From Modestobacter altitudinis (GTDB taxonomy: Bacteria; Actinomycetota; Actinomycetes; Mycobacteriales; Geodermatophilaceae), in the NCBI RefSeq assembly GCF_005930475.1, contig NZ_SJEW01000012.1:1-64000 (forward strand): a stretch of DNA of 64,000 nucleotides, written 5' to 3'. This document shows positions 25,021-33,862 of this stretch, one piece after another (position 1 is the first letter of the stretch; each line of letters begins with the position of its first letter). Position numbers and translations under genes: made by a program. The notes under the pieces were generated by a model. That model did not search any database. It was not told the origin of the DNA and was given only the letters and a program-made list of their open reading frames with translations.

Positions 25021-25449
25021 ATGGGTAAGCCTCTGGCCGACGACCTGGGCTTCCTGCTCTCCCGCGCCAGCGGGCAGGTCGTGCGGGCGACGAACGCCGC
25101 CCTGGCCGAGCACGGGCTGCGGGTGCGGTCGTACTCGGTGCTGGTGCTCGCCTGCGAGGCCGCCGACGGGCTCAGCCAGCGCGAGCTGGCCACCGTGCTC
25201 GGCCTGGACCCCTCGCAGGTGGTGCTGCTGGTCGACGAGCTGGTCGCCGCCGGGCTGGTGGAGCGGCAGGCGGCCGAGGCGGACCGGCGCACCCGGCTGG
25301 TCGTGCCGACGTCCGAGGGCCGGCGGGTCCGCGACGCCGCCGGCCGGGACGCCGACACCGCCGTCGAGACCCCGCTCGGCCTGCTCGGGGACGCCGAGCG
25401 CGACCGGCTCCGGGACATGCTCACCCGCATCTGGACCGCCACCGGCTGA
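25021..25449 (+). CDS. MarR-family regulator
   Basis: A 142-residue winged-helix protein. LSQRELATVLGLDPSQVVLL is the recognition region and ADRRTRLVVPTSEGRR the wing, both typical of MarR. ATG 25021 is preferred to ATG 25009 because GGAGGT sits between them at ideal spacing. It is divergent from the SDR operon and likely represses it until an aromatic or acyl ligand binds. Confidence 0.9.
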   Translation: MGKPLADDLGFLLSRASGQVVRATNAALAEHGLRVRSYSVLVLACEAADGLSQRELATVLGLDPSQVVLLVDELVAAGLVERQAAEADRRTRLVVPTSEGRRVRDAAGRDADTAVETPLGLLGDAERDRLRDMLTRIWTATG

Positions 25450-25453
25450 AGGA

Positions 25454-25499
25454 GGACCCCGCTGCCCCCCACGCTCGGCGCGGGCCCCTGCAGCGGGCC
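25454..25499 (+). terminator. GC hairpin, GGACCCC family, copy 1
   Basis: CCCGCTGC (25458-25465) pairs with GCAGCGGG (25490-25497), extended by GG/CC. It begins just after the MarR stop. The left arm sequence GGACCCC..CTGCCCCCCAC matches that of the hairpin after menB at 38874-38928, so the two form a terminator-like family placed directly after stop codons. Confidence 0.55.
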
Positions 25500-25513
25500 G
25501 CACGGGCCGGTTG

Positions 25514-26374
25514 CTAGCGGCCGTGGGCGCGGAGGCTGCGATCCAGGGCTGCCCGGGCGGCCGGGGCGAGGCCGTCGAAGACGCGCCGGTAGACCGCGCT
25601 GCTGGCCGCGGCGGGCCAGGCCGGGCCCAGCTGGGTGGCGGGCAGGCCGGGGTCGGTGCGCAGCAGGGACAACCAGTCCGCGCCGAGCAGCGTGAGCTGG
25701 GCCAGCGACCCGGCGACCCGGGGCGGACGGCTCCAGGTGTCGATGAACCAGGTGTGCGCCGTGCGCACGGCCGGCACGTCCCAGGCCCGGTGCACCAGCC
25801 GGTGCACGTCGGTCCCCGGCAGCGGCCGGCCGGCGAACGCGTCGGCCAGGCCGGCGACGTCGGCCAGGTCGGAACGGCCCAGGACGGCGACGACGTCGAC
25901 CGTCCCGGGGGCGATCCACAGCCCGTCCCGCAGGCCACCGAAGCCGGCCCAGGTCAACCGTGAGCGCACCCGGTGCCGCAGGTCGCGGCGGCTCTCCGGC
26001 ACCGAGTAGCTGAGCAGCGTCCACTCGCCGTCGGGGTGCTCGAACGGCGCCGCGGAGGCCACCCGGTCGGTGGCCCGGCGCAGCACGTCCTCGGCGAGCG
26101 GGGTGAGGGCGTACTCCGCCGTCCGGCCGACCTGCCCGCGGGTGAGCAGCCCGCGCTGGGTCATCCGCTTCAGGGTGGCGCGCGCCGCGGCCTCGGTGAC
26201 GCCGAGGTCGGCCAGCAGGTCGAGCAGGGTGGCCGAGGGCAGCGGCGGCAGGTCGGCGTCCACGACCAGGGCGCCGAAGAAGCTGAGCAGCAGCGACTGG
26301 GGCCGGTGCGCGGCGCCGGAGGCCGACGGTTCCTCGCCCTCGGGCCCGTCCTCGACGGCCGGCAGTGCGCTCAT
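25514..26374 (-). CDS. PaaX-family transcriptional repressor
   Basis: A 286-residue protein. RPQSLLLSFFGALVVDADLP opens the PaaX winged-helix domain, with LGVTEAAARATLKRMTQRGL as recognition helix and wing. The middle ESRRDLRHRVRSRLTWAGFG is the family's characteristic second domain, and WFIDTW-type residues occur near the C-terminal domain. PaaX represses phenylacetate catabolism and releases DNA on binding phenylacetyl-CoA; homologues control other acyl-CoA routes. GGGGAGG precedes ATG 26374. It diverges from the ABC transporter operon and is its likely repressor. Confidence 0.9.
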   Translation of the reverse strand: MSALPAVEDGPEGEEPSASGAAHRPQSLLLSFFGALVVDADLPPLPSATLLDLLADLGVTEAAARATLKRMTQRGLLTRGQVGRTAEYALTPLAEDVLRRATDRVASAAPFEHPDGEWTLLSYSVPESRRDLRHRVRSRLTWAGFGGLRDGLWIAPGTVDVVAVLGRSDLADVAGLADAFAGRPLPGTDVHRLVHRAWDVPAVRTAHTWFIDTWSRPPRVAGSLAQLTLLGADWLSLLRTDPGLPATQLGPAWPAAASSAVYRRVFDGLAPAARAALDRSLRAHGR

Positions 26375-26425
26375 GGGACCTCCCCGCTCCTGTCGCTGAT
26401 CCCAGCACAGCGGCTCAGGTGCATC

Positions 26426-26471
26426 AAAGCTAGACACTCTCTTGACGCACGTCGATACGTTCTCTAGCTTT
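26426..26471 (+). promoter_or_regulatory. ABC operon promoter with 9-bp inverted repeat
   Basis: TTGACG (26442-26447) and TAGCTT (26465-26470) are 17 bp apart, a good housekeeping promoter reading towards the transporter operon. A perfect 9-bp inverted repeat, AAAGCTAGA at 26426-26434 and TCTAGCTTT at 26463-26471, brackets it and covers the -10. The divergent gene encodes a PaaX-like repressor starting at 26374, so this is the probable operator. Confidence 0.7.
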
Positions 26472-26532
26472 TGCGTGACCTGGACCACGATGACGCGTGA
26501 TCGGGTCCTGCCGCCGAACCAGGAGGACGTCG

Positions 26533-28098
26533 ATGTCCCCGCCCCTGCTGACCGTCGAGCACCTCGACGTCGTCTACGACGGCACCATCAGCGCCCTGTC
26601 CGACGTCTCGCTGACCGTGGACGAGGGCCAGGTCGTCGCCGTCCTCGGTTCCAACGGTGCCGGCAAGACCTCGTTGCTGCGCGCGATCTCCCGGGCGCTG
26701 GACCCCTACGGCGGCACGGTCACCGGGGGCACCGTCCGGTTCGCCGGCGAGGACCTCGCCGGGCTCGACACCGCCGCCGTCGTCGGCCGCGGGCTGGTGC
26801 AGGTGCCCGAGGGGCGCCGGGTGTTCCGCGACCTGACGGTGGAGGAGAACCTGCGGGCCGGTGGCTACACGGTGCGCGACACCAAGGCCCGGGCCGAGGC
26901 CCGCGACCGGGTGTTCGACCTCTTCCCGATCCTGGCCGAGCGGCGGGACCAGCCCGGCGGCCTGCTGTCGGGTGGCCAGCAGCAGATGCTGGCGATGGGC
27001 CGGGCGCTGATGGTCTCGCCCCGGCTGCTGCTGCTCGACGAGCCCTCGCTCGGCCTGGCGCCGCTGCTCGTCGACCAGATCGGCGAGATCGTCACCGAGA
27101 TCAACCGGCAGGGCACCGCGGTGCTGCTGATCGAGCAGAACGCGGTGATGGGCCTGCGGGTCGCCGACGCCGCCTCGGTGCTGGAGGTCGGCCGGGTCAC
27201 CGCCGCCGGGTCGGCCGCGGAGCTCGCGGCCAGCGACGAGGTGCAGGAGCGGTACCTGGGGGTCGCCGTCCCGGTGGTGGCCACCGAGCCCGTGGTCGTC
27301 GAGGAGCCCGAGATCCCGAACGCCGAGCCGCCGCGGCAGCTGCGCGTCGAGGGGCTGACCGTCCGGTTCGGCGGCATCACCGCCCTGTCCGACGTCAGCT
27401 TCACCGTCGAGCCGGGCACCGTGCACGCCCTCATCGGTCCCAACGGGGCCGGCAAGTCCACCCTGGTCAACGTCCTGGGCGGCGCCTACCGGGCCACCGA
27501 GGGCACCGTCCACTACGGCGACGAGGAGCTCACCGCGCTGCCGGCCCACCGGGTGGCCGGGCTCGGCGTCGCCCGGACGTTCCAGAACATCTCCCTCGCC
27601 CTCGAGGACACCGTCGAGGACAACCTGCTCGTCGGCCGGCACCGGTTGATGCGGGCCGGTGTCGTGTCCGGGGCCTGGCGGACCCCGCGGGTCCGCCGGG
27701 AGGAGCGCCAGAACCGGGAGACCGTCGCCGGCATCGCCGAGCTGCTCGGCATCGGTCACCTGCTGCGGACGCCGGTGCACACGCTGGCCTACGGCGACCG
27801 CAAGCGCGTGGAGATGGGCCGGGCGCTGGCCGCCCGCCCCTCGCTGCTGCTGCTCGACGAGCCGGTCGCCGGGATGACCCACGGGGAGTCGCAGGACATG
27901 GCCGACACCATCCGCCAGGTCCGCCGGGACCTGGGCCTGTCGATCGTGCTGGTCGAGCACGACATGCCCTTCGTGATGGGGCTGGCCGAGCAGGTCACCG
28001 TCCTCGACTTCGGCAAGAAGATCGCCGAGGGCACGCCCGCCGAGGTGCAGCGCGATCCTGAGGTCGTCCGGGCCTACCTGGGGGCGGCTGCGGCATGA
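26533..28098 (+). CDS. Fused LivF-LivG ABC transporter ATPase
   Basis: A 521-residue protein containing two complete ABC ATPase domains. Residues about 5-240 are LivF-like: Walker A GSNGAGKT, signature LLSGGQQQM, Walker B LLLLDEPSLGLAP. Residues about 275-520 are LivG-like: Walker A GPNGAGKS, a degenerate signature region LAYGDRKRVEM and Walker B LLLLDEPVAGMTHGE, plus the long LivG insertion. A linker rich in valine and glutamate (VVATEPVVVEEPEIPNAEPP) joins them. These are separate genes in most liv systems. AGGAGG precedes ATG 26533. It energises the permeases encoded next. Confidence 0.92.
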   Translation: MSPPLLTVEHLDVVYDGTISALSDVSLTVDEGQVVAVLGSNGAGKTSLLRAISRALDPYGGTVTGGTVRFAGEDLAGLDTAAVVGRGLVQVPEGRRVFRDLTVEENLRAGGYTVRDTKARAEARDRVFDLFPILAERRDQPGGLLSGGQQQMLAMGRALMVSPRLLLLDEPSLGLAPLLVDQIGEIVTEINRQGTAVLLIEQNAVMGLRVADAASVLEVGRVTAAGSAAELAASDEVQERYLGVAVPVVATEPVVVEEPEIPNAEPPRQLRVEGLTVRFGGITALSDVSFTVEPGTVHALIGPNGAGKSTLVNVLGGAYRATEGTVHYGDEELTALPAHRVAGLGVARTFQNISLALEDTVEDNLLVGRHRLMRAGVVSGAWRTPRVRREERQNRETVAGIAELLGIGHLLRTPVHTLAYGDRKRVEMGRALAARPSLLLLDEPVAGMTHGESQDMADTIRQVRRDLGLSIVLVEHDMPFVMGLAEQVTVLDFGKKIAEGTPAEVQRDPEVVRAYLGAAAA

Positions 28099-28175
28099 GC
28101 GACGAGCGAGCGAGCATCGCAGCGAGCCCTGCGAGCGAGGAGCGGAACGAGCGCGGAGCGGGGGACTGGGCATGA
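28095..28175 (+). repeat. Junction insert encoding a 26-aa coupling micro-ORF
   Basis: The insert between the fused ATPase and LivH genes is an open frame of 26 codons. Its ATG (28095) overlaps the ATPase stop, and its TGA (28173-28175) overlaps the LivH ATG (28172). The product (MSDERASIAASPASEERNER and 6 more) is hydrophilic with no known domain. The DNA is built from GCGAGCGAG-like repeats and resembles repeat elements scattered through actinobacterial genomes, from memory. It probably keeps translational coupling intact across an inserted repeat. Confidence 0.55.
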
Positions 28176-29065
28176 GCTACTTCCTGGAGCAGGTGCTCAA
28201 CGGGCTGTCGTACGGCCTCGTGCTGAGCCTGATCGCCGCCGGCTTCGCCATCGTCTTCACCTCCACCGGGGTGCTGAACTTCGCGCACGGCTCGGTGGTG
28301 CTCCTCGGCGCCTACCTGGTCGCCGTGCTGCACGACACCATCGGGTTCTGGCCGGCGCTGCTGGTCGCGATGGCGGGGGCCGCGGTGGCCGGGGTGCTGA
28401 TCAACGCCCTGCTGGTGCGCCACCTGGCCGACAAGAACGCTGGTACGGCGGCGATCCTGATGCTCGGCGTGGACATCGTGCTGCTCACCGAGCTCACCCG
28501 GCGGATCGGCAACCAGGTGCTGACCCTCGGCGCTCCGTGGGGGGCCTCGGTGGTCCGGTTCGGCGACGTGTCGCTGCCCACCGGCCGGGTGGTCGCCGCC
28601 GGCGTGACCGTGGTGGCCTTCGCCGGGCTCTGGTACCTCTTCTCCCGCACCGACCTGGGTGTCGGCATGCGCGCGGCGGCCGCCGACGGGCCGACCGCCT
28701 CGCTGATGGGCATCCGGCTCTCCCGAACCGCGGCGACCGGCTGGGCGCTGGCCGGGGTGCTGGCCGCCGTCGCCGGCGTCTTCCTCACCTCCTTCCCCGC
28801 TCCCGGGGTGGCCCCGACCGTCGCGCTCAGCGCCTTCGCGGCGATCCCCGCCTGGGTGCTCGGCGGCTTCGACTCCGTCCCCGGCGCCGTCGTCGGGGGC
28901 CTGGTCATCGGGCTCACCAGCGCGCTGGTCACCGGCTACGAGAGCGACCTCGAGCAGTTCGTCGGCACCGGCTTCGGCGAGGTCGCGCCGTACGTCGTCA
29001 TGATCGTCGTCCTGCTCGTGCGGCCCTCGGGCCTGCTGGGCAGCAAGGAGGCCGTCCGTGTCTGA
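28172..29065 (+). CDS. LivH-type ABC permease
   Basis: A 297-residue inner-membrane protein with about eight hydrophobic segments. QVLNGLSYGLVLSLIAAGFA and GVLNFAHGSVVLLGAYLV are signatures of LivH branched-chain amino acid permeases, and the late GGFDSVPGAVVGGLVIGLTS is the family's cytoplasmic coupling region. ATG 28172 overlaps the preceding micro-ORF stop. The neighbours (PaaX, acyl-CoA ligase) suggest the cargo may be an aromatic or other organic acid rather than an amino acid. Confidence 0.92.
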   Translation: MSYFLEQVLNGLSYGLVLSLIAAGFAIVFTSTGVLNFAHGSVVLLGAYLVAVLHDTIGFWPALLVAMAGAAVAGVLINALLVRHLADKNAGTAAILMLGVDIVLLTELTRRIGNQVLTLGAPWGASVVRFGDVSLPTGRVVAAGVTVVAFAGLWYLFSRTDLGVGMRAAAADGPTASLMGIRLSRTAATGWALAGVLAAVAGVFLTSFPAPGVAPTVALSAFAAIPAWVLGGFDSVPGAVVGGLVIGLTSALVTGYESDLEQFVGTGFGEVAPYVVMIVVLLVRPSGLLGSKEAVRV

Positions 29066-30227
29066 GCTCCATGGAACTCGGTGGCGCAGCCGGATCGGCG
29101 GGCTGGTGCTCGTGCTGGTCGCCCTCACGCTGCCCCTGGTGCTGTCGGACTTCTGGCTGCAGACCGGCCTGTTCGTGATGGCCACGGCCATCGGTGCGGT
29201 CGGGCTGACCCTGCTGGTCGGGGTCGCCGGACAGCTGTCGCTGGGGCACGCGGCGTTCGCCGCGATCGGCGCCTACGTCTACGCCTGGTCCACCGGCGAG
29301 TCGACGACGACCGTCAGCGGCGCCGGTCTGCCCCCGCTCGCCGGACTGGTCCTGGCCGCGGTGGTCAGCGCGCTGGTCGGTGCGGCCTTCTCCCCGGTGG
29401 CCGGCCGGCTGCGTGGCATCTACCTGGGGCTGGCCACGCTCGGCCTGGTCTTCATCGTCCGGCACCTGCTGGTCAACCTCGACCAGTGGACCGGCGGGTT
29501 CACCGGCCGCTCGGTGGAGTCCTTCGCCCTCGGCGGCTTCAGCTTCAGCAACTCCGACCCGGACTACCTCGCCGTCGCGGGCGTGGAGTTCGAGGGGCTG
29601 CACCGGCTCTGGTACCTCTTCCTCGTCCTGGCCCTGGTCGCCTGCTGGCTGGCCGGGAACCTGCGGTCCGGCCGCACCGGCCGGGCCTGGGCGAACGTCC
29701 GGGACTCCGAGACGGCGGCAGCGGCGATGGGCATCGGCGTGGCCCGGGCCAAGGCGTCGGTGTTCGTCGTCTCCTCGGCCTACGCCGGGCTCGCCGGCGC
29801 CATGCTCGCGCTGGCCTACGGCCGGGTGGCCCCCGACGTCTTCAGCCTCACCGCGTCCGTGGACTTCCTGGTGATGATCGTGCTCGGCGGGCTGGGCTCG
29901 GTCGGCGGCGCCGTCGTCGGGGCGCTGTTCGTCACCGCCCTGCCGCTGGTGCTGGCCGAGTACAGCGGGTCGCTGCCGTTCCTGGCCGCGCCCGGCTCCG
30001 GCGGGCTGGACCCCTCGACGGCGTCCCGGATCGTCTACGGGCTGGCCATCATCGCCGTCCTGCTGTTCCTCCGCGGTGGGCTGGCCGGCGCCGCTCGCCG
30101 GCTCCGGCACCGCAGCTCCCGCAGCTCGCCCCCGGCGGGTCCCGCACCGCACGACCCGATCAGCACCGATGACGTCGGCCGCCCGGCCGCGGTCACTCCA
30201 TCACGGTCGAAGGAGACCACCCGATGA
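29058..30227 (+). CDS. LivM-type ABC permease
   Basis: A 389-residue membrane protein. GLTLLVGVAGQLSLGHAAFA is the LivM hallmark and SVGGAVVGALFVT in VLGGLGSVGGAVVG the coupling motif. About ten hydrophobic segments are followed by a hydrophilic 45-residue tail rich in serine, proline and arginine. GTG 29058 overlaps the LivH stop by 8 bases. It pairs with LivH to form the channel. Confidence 0.92.
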   Translation: MSELHGTRWRSRIGGLVLVLVALTLPLVLSDFWLQTGLFVMATAIGAVGLTLLVGVAGQLSLGHAAFAAIGAYVYAWSTGESTTTVSGAGLPPLAGLVLAAVVSALVGAAFSPVAGRLRGIYLGLATLGLVFIVRHLLVNLDQWTGGFTGRSVESFALGGFSFSNSDPDYLAVAGVEFEGLHRLWYLFLVLALVACWLAGNLRSGRTGRAWANVRDSETAAAAMGIGVARAKASVFVVSSAYAGLAGAMLALAYGRVAPDVFSLTASVDFLVMIVLGGLGSVGGAVVGALFVTALPLVLAEYSGSLPFLAAPGSGGLDPSTASRIVYGLAIIAVLLFLRGGLAGAARRLRHRSSRSSPPAGPAPHDPISTDDVGRPAAVTPSRSKETTR

Positions 30228-31492
30228 AGCACCTGCCCCGCGCCCGCGCCCTGACGCTGGCGGCCGCCACCGCGCTGGCGCTGGCCGCCTGCAGCACCAC
30301 CGACCCGGGCGAGTCCAGCAGTGCGGGGGGCTCCGGCTCGGACGAGGTGGAGACCGGCAACGGGGTCACCGACAGCGAGATCCACGTCGGCATGCTCACC
30401 GACCTGTCCGGGCCGTTCGCCGCGGGCGCCGCGGTGCAGGTCACCGAGACCAAGGCCTACTGGGACCAGGTGAACGCCGACGGCGGGATCTGCGACCGCG
30501 ACGTCGTCGTCGACGTGCAGGACCACGGCTACGACCCGCAGAAGGCGGTGACGCTGTACCGCAGCATGGCGCCCGACGTCATCGCACTGCAGCAGGTGCT
30601 GGGTGGCCCGACCAGTGCCGCGGTGCTCCCGCTGGCCGAGCAGGACGACGTGTACGTCGGCGGCGTCGGCTGGGCGGGCACGGCGCTGCAGTACGAGAAC
30701 AACCAGCTCCCCGGCGCCTCGAACGCGATCGAGGCGGCGAACGCCATCGACTACATGGTCGACGAGCTCGGCATGGCCGAGGGCTCGAAGGTCGGCGTCG
30801 TCTACTTCGCCGGGGACTACGGCGGCGACGCGCTGGCCGGTGCCGAGCACGCCGCCGACGAGCGCGGCGTGGAGATCGTCGCGCAGGAGATCACCTCCGC
30901 GACGACGGACCTGTCCGCGCAGGCCTCCGCGCTGGCCCAGGCCGGCGTCGCCGGCGTCGTGCTGGCCGCCGCGCCGACCCAGTTCGCCTCGCTGGCCGGC
31001 GTGCTCGTCTCCCAGGGGGCGAACGTCCCGATCATCGGGATGAACCCGACCTTCAACCCCTCGCTGCTGACGACGCCGGCGGCCGACGCGCTGCTGGCCA
31101 ACGCCTACAGCATCACCAGCATCGCGCCGTACGCCTCGGACTCCGAGGGGGTCAAGGCGGCCAACGACCTGTACGCCAAGGCCGACCCCGACGGCGCGAT
31201 CGGCTGGGAGGTGCCGCTGGCCTACGTGCAGGCCGAGCTGCTCAAGCAGTCGCTGGACGGCGCCTGCGAGTCGGGCAACCTGACGCCGGAGGGCGTGGTC
31301 GCGGCGCTGCGGGAGAGCTCCTCGGTCGACACCAAGGGCCTGCTGCCCGACGGGCTGGACTACTCGCAGGTGGGCCAGTCGCCGACCACGACCGTCTACC
31401 TGTCCAAGGTCGACGCGAACGCCCCGGCCGGGCTCGCGCTGGTGGACGAGCTCAGCGGTCCCAGCGCGGAGTCCTTCTCCTACGGGGGCTGA
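30224..31492 (+). CDS. Periplasmic-binding lipoprotein, Leu/Ile/Val-type
   Basis: A 422-residue solute-binding protein. The signal peptide ends in the lipobox LALAAC, so the mature protein is lipid-anchored at about Cys24. A serine/glycine-rich linker follows, then HVGMLTDLSGPFAAGAAVQV and repeated two-lobe features of LivJ-type proteins. ATG 30224 overlaps the LivM stop. It delivers ligand to the permease pair. Identity of the ligand cannot be read from sequence. Confidence 0.92.
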   Translation: MKHLPRARALTLAAATALALAACSTTDPGESSSAGGSGSDEVETGNGVTDSEIHVGMLTDLSGPFAAGAAVQVTETKAYWDQVNADGGICDRDVVVDVQDHGYDPQKAVTLYRSMAPDVIALQQVLGGPTSAAVLPLAEQDDVYVGGVGWAGTALQYENNQLPGASNAIEAANAIDYMVDELGMAEGSKVGVVYFAGDYGGDALAGAEHAADERGVEIVAQEITSATTDLSAQASALAQAGVAGVVLAAAPTQFASLAGVLVSQGANVPIIGMNPTFNPSLLTTPAADALLANAYSITSIAPYASDSEGVKAANDLYAKADPDGAIGWEVPLAYVQAELLKQSLDGACESGNLTPEGVVAALRESSSVDTKGLLPDGLDYSQVGQSPTTTVYLSKVDANAPAGLALVDELSGPSAESFSYGG

Positions 31493-31495
31493 CCG

Positions 31496-33049
31496 GTGCC
31501 CGCACTCGTGCTGAGCGAGCTGCGGGCGCCGGCCGCCGGCCCGGCCGACGGCGTCCTCGGGGACGTCCTCCGCCGGGCCGTCGGGCGTGGGCCCGCCGAC
31601 CTGCTGCTGTCCACCCCGGACACCGGGGAGTCCTGGACGGCGACCGAGCTGCTGGCCGACGCCGAGGCGGTCGCCGCCGGGCTGCTCACCCGGCAGGCCC
31701 CCGGCGCCCGGGTCGCCACCTGCCTGGGCAACGGGCCCGCGCCCGTGCTGGTCCAGCTCGGGGTCGCGCTGGCCGGGATGACCCTGGTCCCGGTCAACCC
31801 GCGGTCCCGGCCGGCCGAGGTCGAGCACGCGCTGCGGCTCTCCGGCGCCGTGCTGGCGCTGGCCGCCGAGGAGGTGGCGGGCAACCCGGTGGCCGACCTG
31901 TGCGCCGCCGTCGACGGCGTCGAGGTCGTGCGGGTCGGCACCGACTGGCGGGCCGCGCTGCCCTGGGCGACCCCGGGTGAGCTGCCCGTCGTCGACCCGA
32001 AGTCGCTGGCCCAGGTGCAGTTCACCTCCGGGACCACCGGGCGGGCCAAGGGCGTGCGGATCACCCACGCCGCGATGGTCGCGACCGGGACGGCGTTCGC
32101 CGAGCGGCTCGGCCCGGCCGCCGGGCGGGTGTGGTGCAACCCGATGCCGCTGTTCCACACCGCCGGCAACGTGCTCGGCGTGGTCGGGGCGCTCAGCGCG
32201 GGCGCCGAGCACGTCGTCCTGCCCTTCGCGCCGGAGCCGGTGCTGCGGGCGCTCGGGGAGCGCCGGGTGAGCATGCTGTCGGCGGCGCCGACGCTGCTGG
32301 ACCTGCTGGCCGCGGCCGGCCCGCCGGAGCTCCCCGACCTGCGGGTGCTGTTCACCGGCGGGATGACGGTGACGCCGGCGTTCGTCGACCGGGTGGAGCA
32401 GGTGTTCGGCGCCCGGCTGTCGATCACCTTCGGCATGACCGAGACCTGCGGCGCGGTCCTGCAGACCTCCCCGGAGGACCCCGACCCGGTGCGCCGGGAG
32501 ACCGTCGGCGCGCCGCTGGCCGGCACCGAGGTCCGGATCGCCGGCCCCGACGGCGCCGCCGTCCCGCCGGGGACGCCGGGGGAGCTGTGGGTGCGGGGCG
32601 CGCGGATCACCCGGGGGTACCTCGACGACCCGGTCGCCACCGCCGAGGCGATCGACCCCGACGGCTGGCTGCACACCGGCGACCTGGCCGAGATGTCCGC
32701 GGCCGGTGCCTGCCGGGTGGTCGGCCGGCTCAAGGACATGATCAAAACCGGTGGTGAGAACGTCTCCCCGGTGGAGGTCGAGGAGGTGCTGGTCGAGCAC
32801 CCGGACGTCGCCCGGGCCGCGGTGGTCGGGGTGCCGGACCCGCGGTGGGGTGAGCTGGTGGTGGCGTTCGTCGTCCCGGCGGGGGACCGGGACCCGAGCC
32901 CGGCGGAGCTGACCGGGTACTGCCGGGACCGGTTGTCGCCGTTCAAGGTGCCCCGGTCCTGGCGGGTCGTCGACGAGCTGCCGATGACGGCCTCGGCGAA
33001 GGTCCAGCGCGCGGAGCTGCGCCGGATGGCCGCGGCGGCGCTCGGGTGA
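31496..33049 (+). CDS. AMP-forming acyl-CoA synthetase
   Basis: A 517-residue ANL ligase. Motifs: QFTSGTTGRAKGVRITHAAM, SITFGMTETCGAV, GWLHTGDLAEM, RLKDMIKTGGENVSPVEVEE and the C-terminal lysine in MTASAKVQRAEL. GTG 31496 starts 3 bases after the binding-protein stop. Its place behind an importer operon suggests it activates the imported acid to a CoA thioester, which would also trap it in the cell and supply the PaaX ligand. Confidence 0.92.
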   Translation: MPALVLSELRAPAAGPADGVLGDVLRRAVGRGPADLLLSTPDTGESWTATELLADAEAVAAGLLTRQAPGARVATCLGNGPAPVLVQLGVALAGMTLVPVNPRSRPAEVEHALRLSGAVLALAAEEVAGNPVADLCAAVDGVEVVRVGTDWRAALPWATPGELPVVDPKSLAQVQFTSGTTGRAKGVRITHAAMVATGTAFAERLGPAAGRVWCNPMPLFHTAGNVLGVVGALSAGAEHVVLPFAPEPVLRALGERRVSMLSAAPTLLDLLAAAGPPELPDLRVLFTGGMTVTPAFVDRVEQVFGARLSITFGMTETCGAVLQTSPEDPDPVRRETVGAPLAGTEVRIAGPDGAAVPPGTPGELWVRGARITRGYLDDPVATAEAIDPDGWLHTGDLAEMSAAGACRVVGRLKDMIKTGGENVSPVEVEEVLVEHPDVARAAVVGVPDPRWGELVVAFVVPAGDRDPSPAELTGYCRDRLSPFKVPRSWRVVDELPMTASAKVQRAELRRMAAAALG

Positions 33050-33825
33050 TCGAGGGACTGCTGGCCGACCTGGAAGCCGAGGGCGCGGCGCTGGAGGAGC
33101 TGCTGGGAGCCCTCGGCCCGGGCGACTGGACCCGGCCCACCCCGGCCGCCGGGTGGACCGTCGCCGCGCAGGTGGCGCACCTGGCCTGGACCGACGAGGT
33201 GGCCCTGCTCGCGGCCACCGACCCGGACGCGTTCACCGCCCGGGCCGCGGCCGACCCCTCCGACGGCGGTGACCGCGGTGCCTCCGCGGCGGTCGGCGTC
33301 CGCCCCGCGGAGCTGCTGGAGCGGTGGCGGGCCGGCCGCCACCGGCTGGCCGACGCCCTGGTCGCCGTGCCCTCCGGGGTCCGGTTGCCGTGGTTCGGTC
33401 CGCCGATGAGCACCGCGTCGATGGCGACCGCCCGGCTGATGGAGACCTGGGCGCACGGGGTCGACGTCCGGGACGCGCTGGGTGTGCCGGTCAGGGAGTC
33501 CCGGCGGCTGGACCACGTCGCCCACCTCGGCGTCCGCACCCGGGACTTCGCGTTCGCCGCGCACGGGCTGCCCGCCCCGGGAGCGCCGGTCCGGGTGGAG
33601 CTGACCCGCGCCGACGGCTCACGCTGGTCGGCCGGCCCGGCGGACGCCGAGCAGCAGGTGAGCGGACCGCTGCTGGACTTCTGCCTCCGCGTGGTCCAGC
33701 GCCGCCCGCGCGCCGCCCTGCAGCTGGTCGCCGTCGGCCCGGACGCCGACCGGTGGCTGGACGTCGCGCAGGCCTTCGCCGGCGCCCCGGGCCGCGGCAG
33801 CGAGGGCCCACCCCCACCCGGCTGA
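33046..33825 (+). CDS. TIGR03084-like DinB-fold metal protein
   Basis: A 259-residue protein with the mycothiol-dependent maleylpyruvate isomerase N-terminal fold: WTRPTPAAGWTVAAQVAHLA includes a metal-ligand histidine, and the pair RLMETWAHGVDVRDALG supplies another. PWFGPPMSTASMATARLMET is typical of TIGR03084 members. GTG 33046 overlaps the ligase stop as GTGA. It probably serves a mycothiol- or metal-dependent step in the same catabolic operon. Confidence 0.85.
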   Translation: MIEGLLADLEAEGAALEELLGALGPGDWTRPTPAAGWTVAAQVAHLAWTDEVALLAATDPDAFTARAAADPSDGGDRGASAAVGVRPAELLERWRAGRHRLADALVAVPSGVRLPWFGPPMSTASMATARLMETWAHGVDVRDALGVPVRESRRLDHVAHLGVRTRDFAFAAHGLPAPGAPVRVELTRADGSRWSAGPADAEQQVSGPLLDFCLRVVQRRPRAALQLVAVGPDADRWLDVAQAFAGAPGRGSEGPPPPG

Positions 33826-33862
33826 GCAGCCCCTTCGCCGGAGGCTGCCTGTGGTGGAGGCG

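Noticed and set aside
30035-32800. Very long minus-strand open frame (921 codons) across livM, the binding protein and the ligase
   Set aside because: It is antisense to three well-supported genes; long antisense frames are expected at this GC content.
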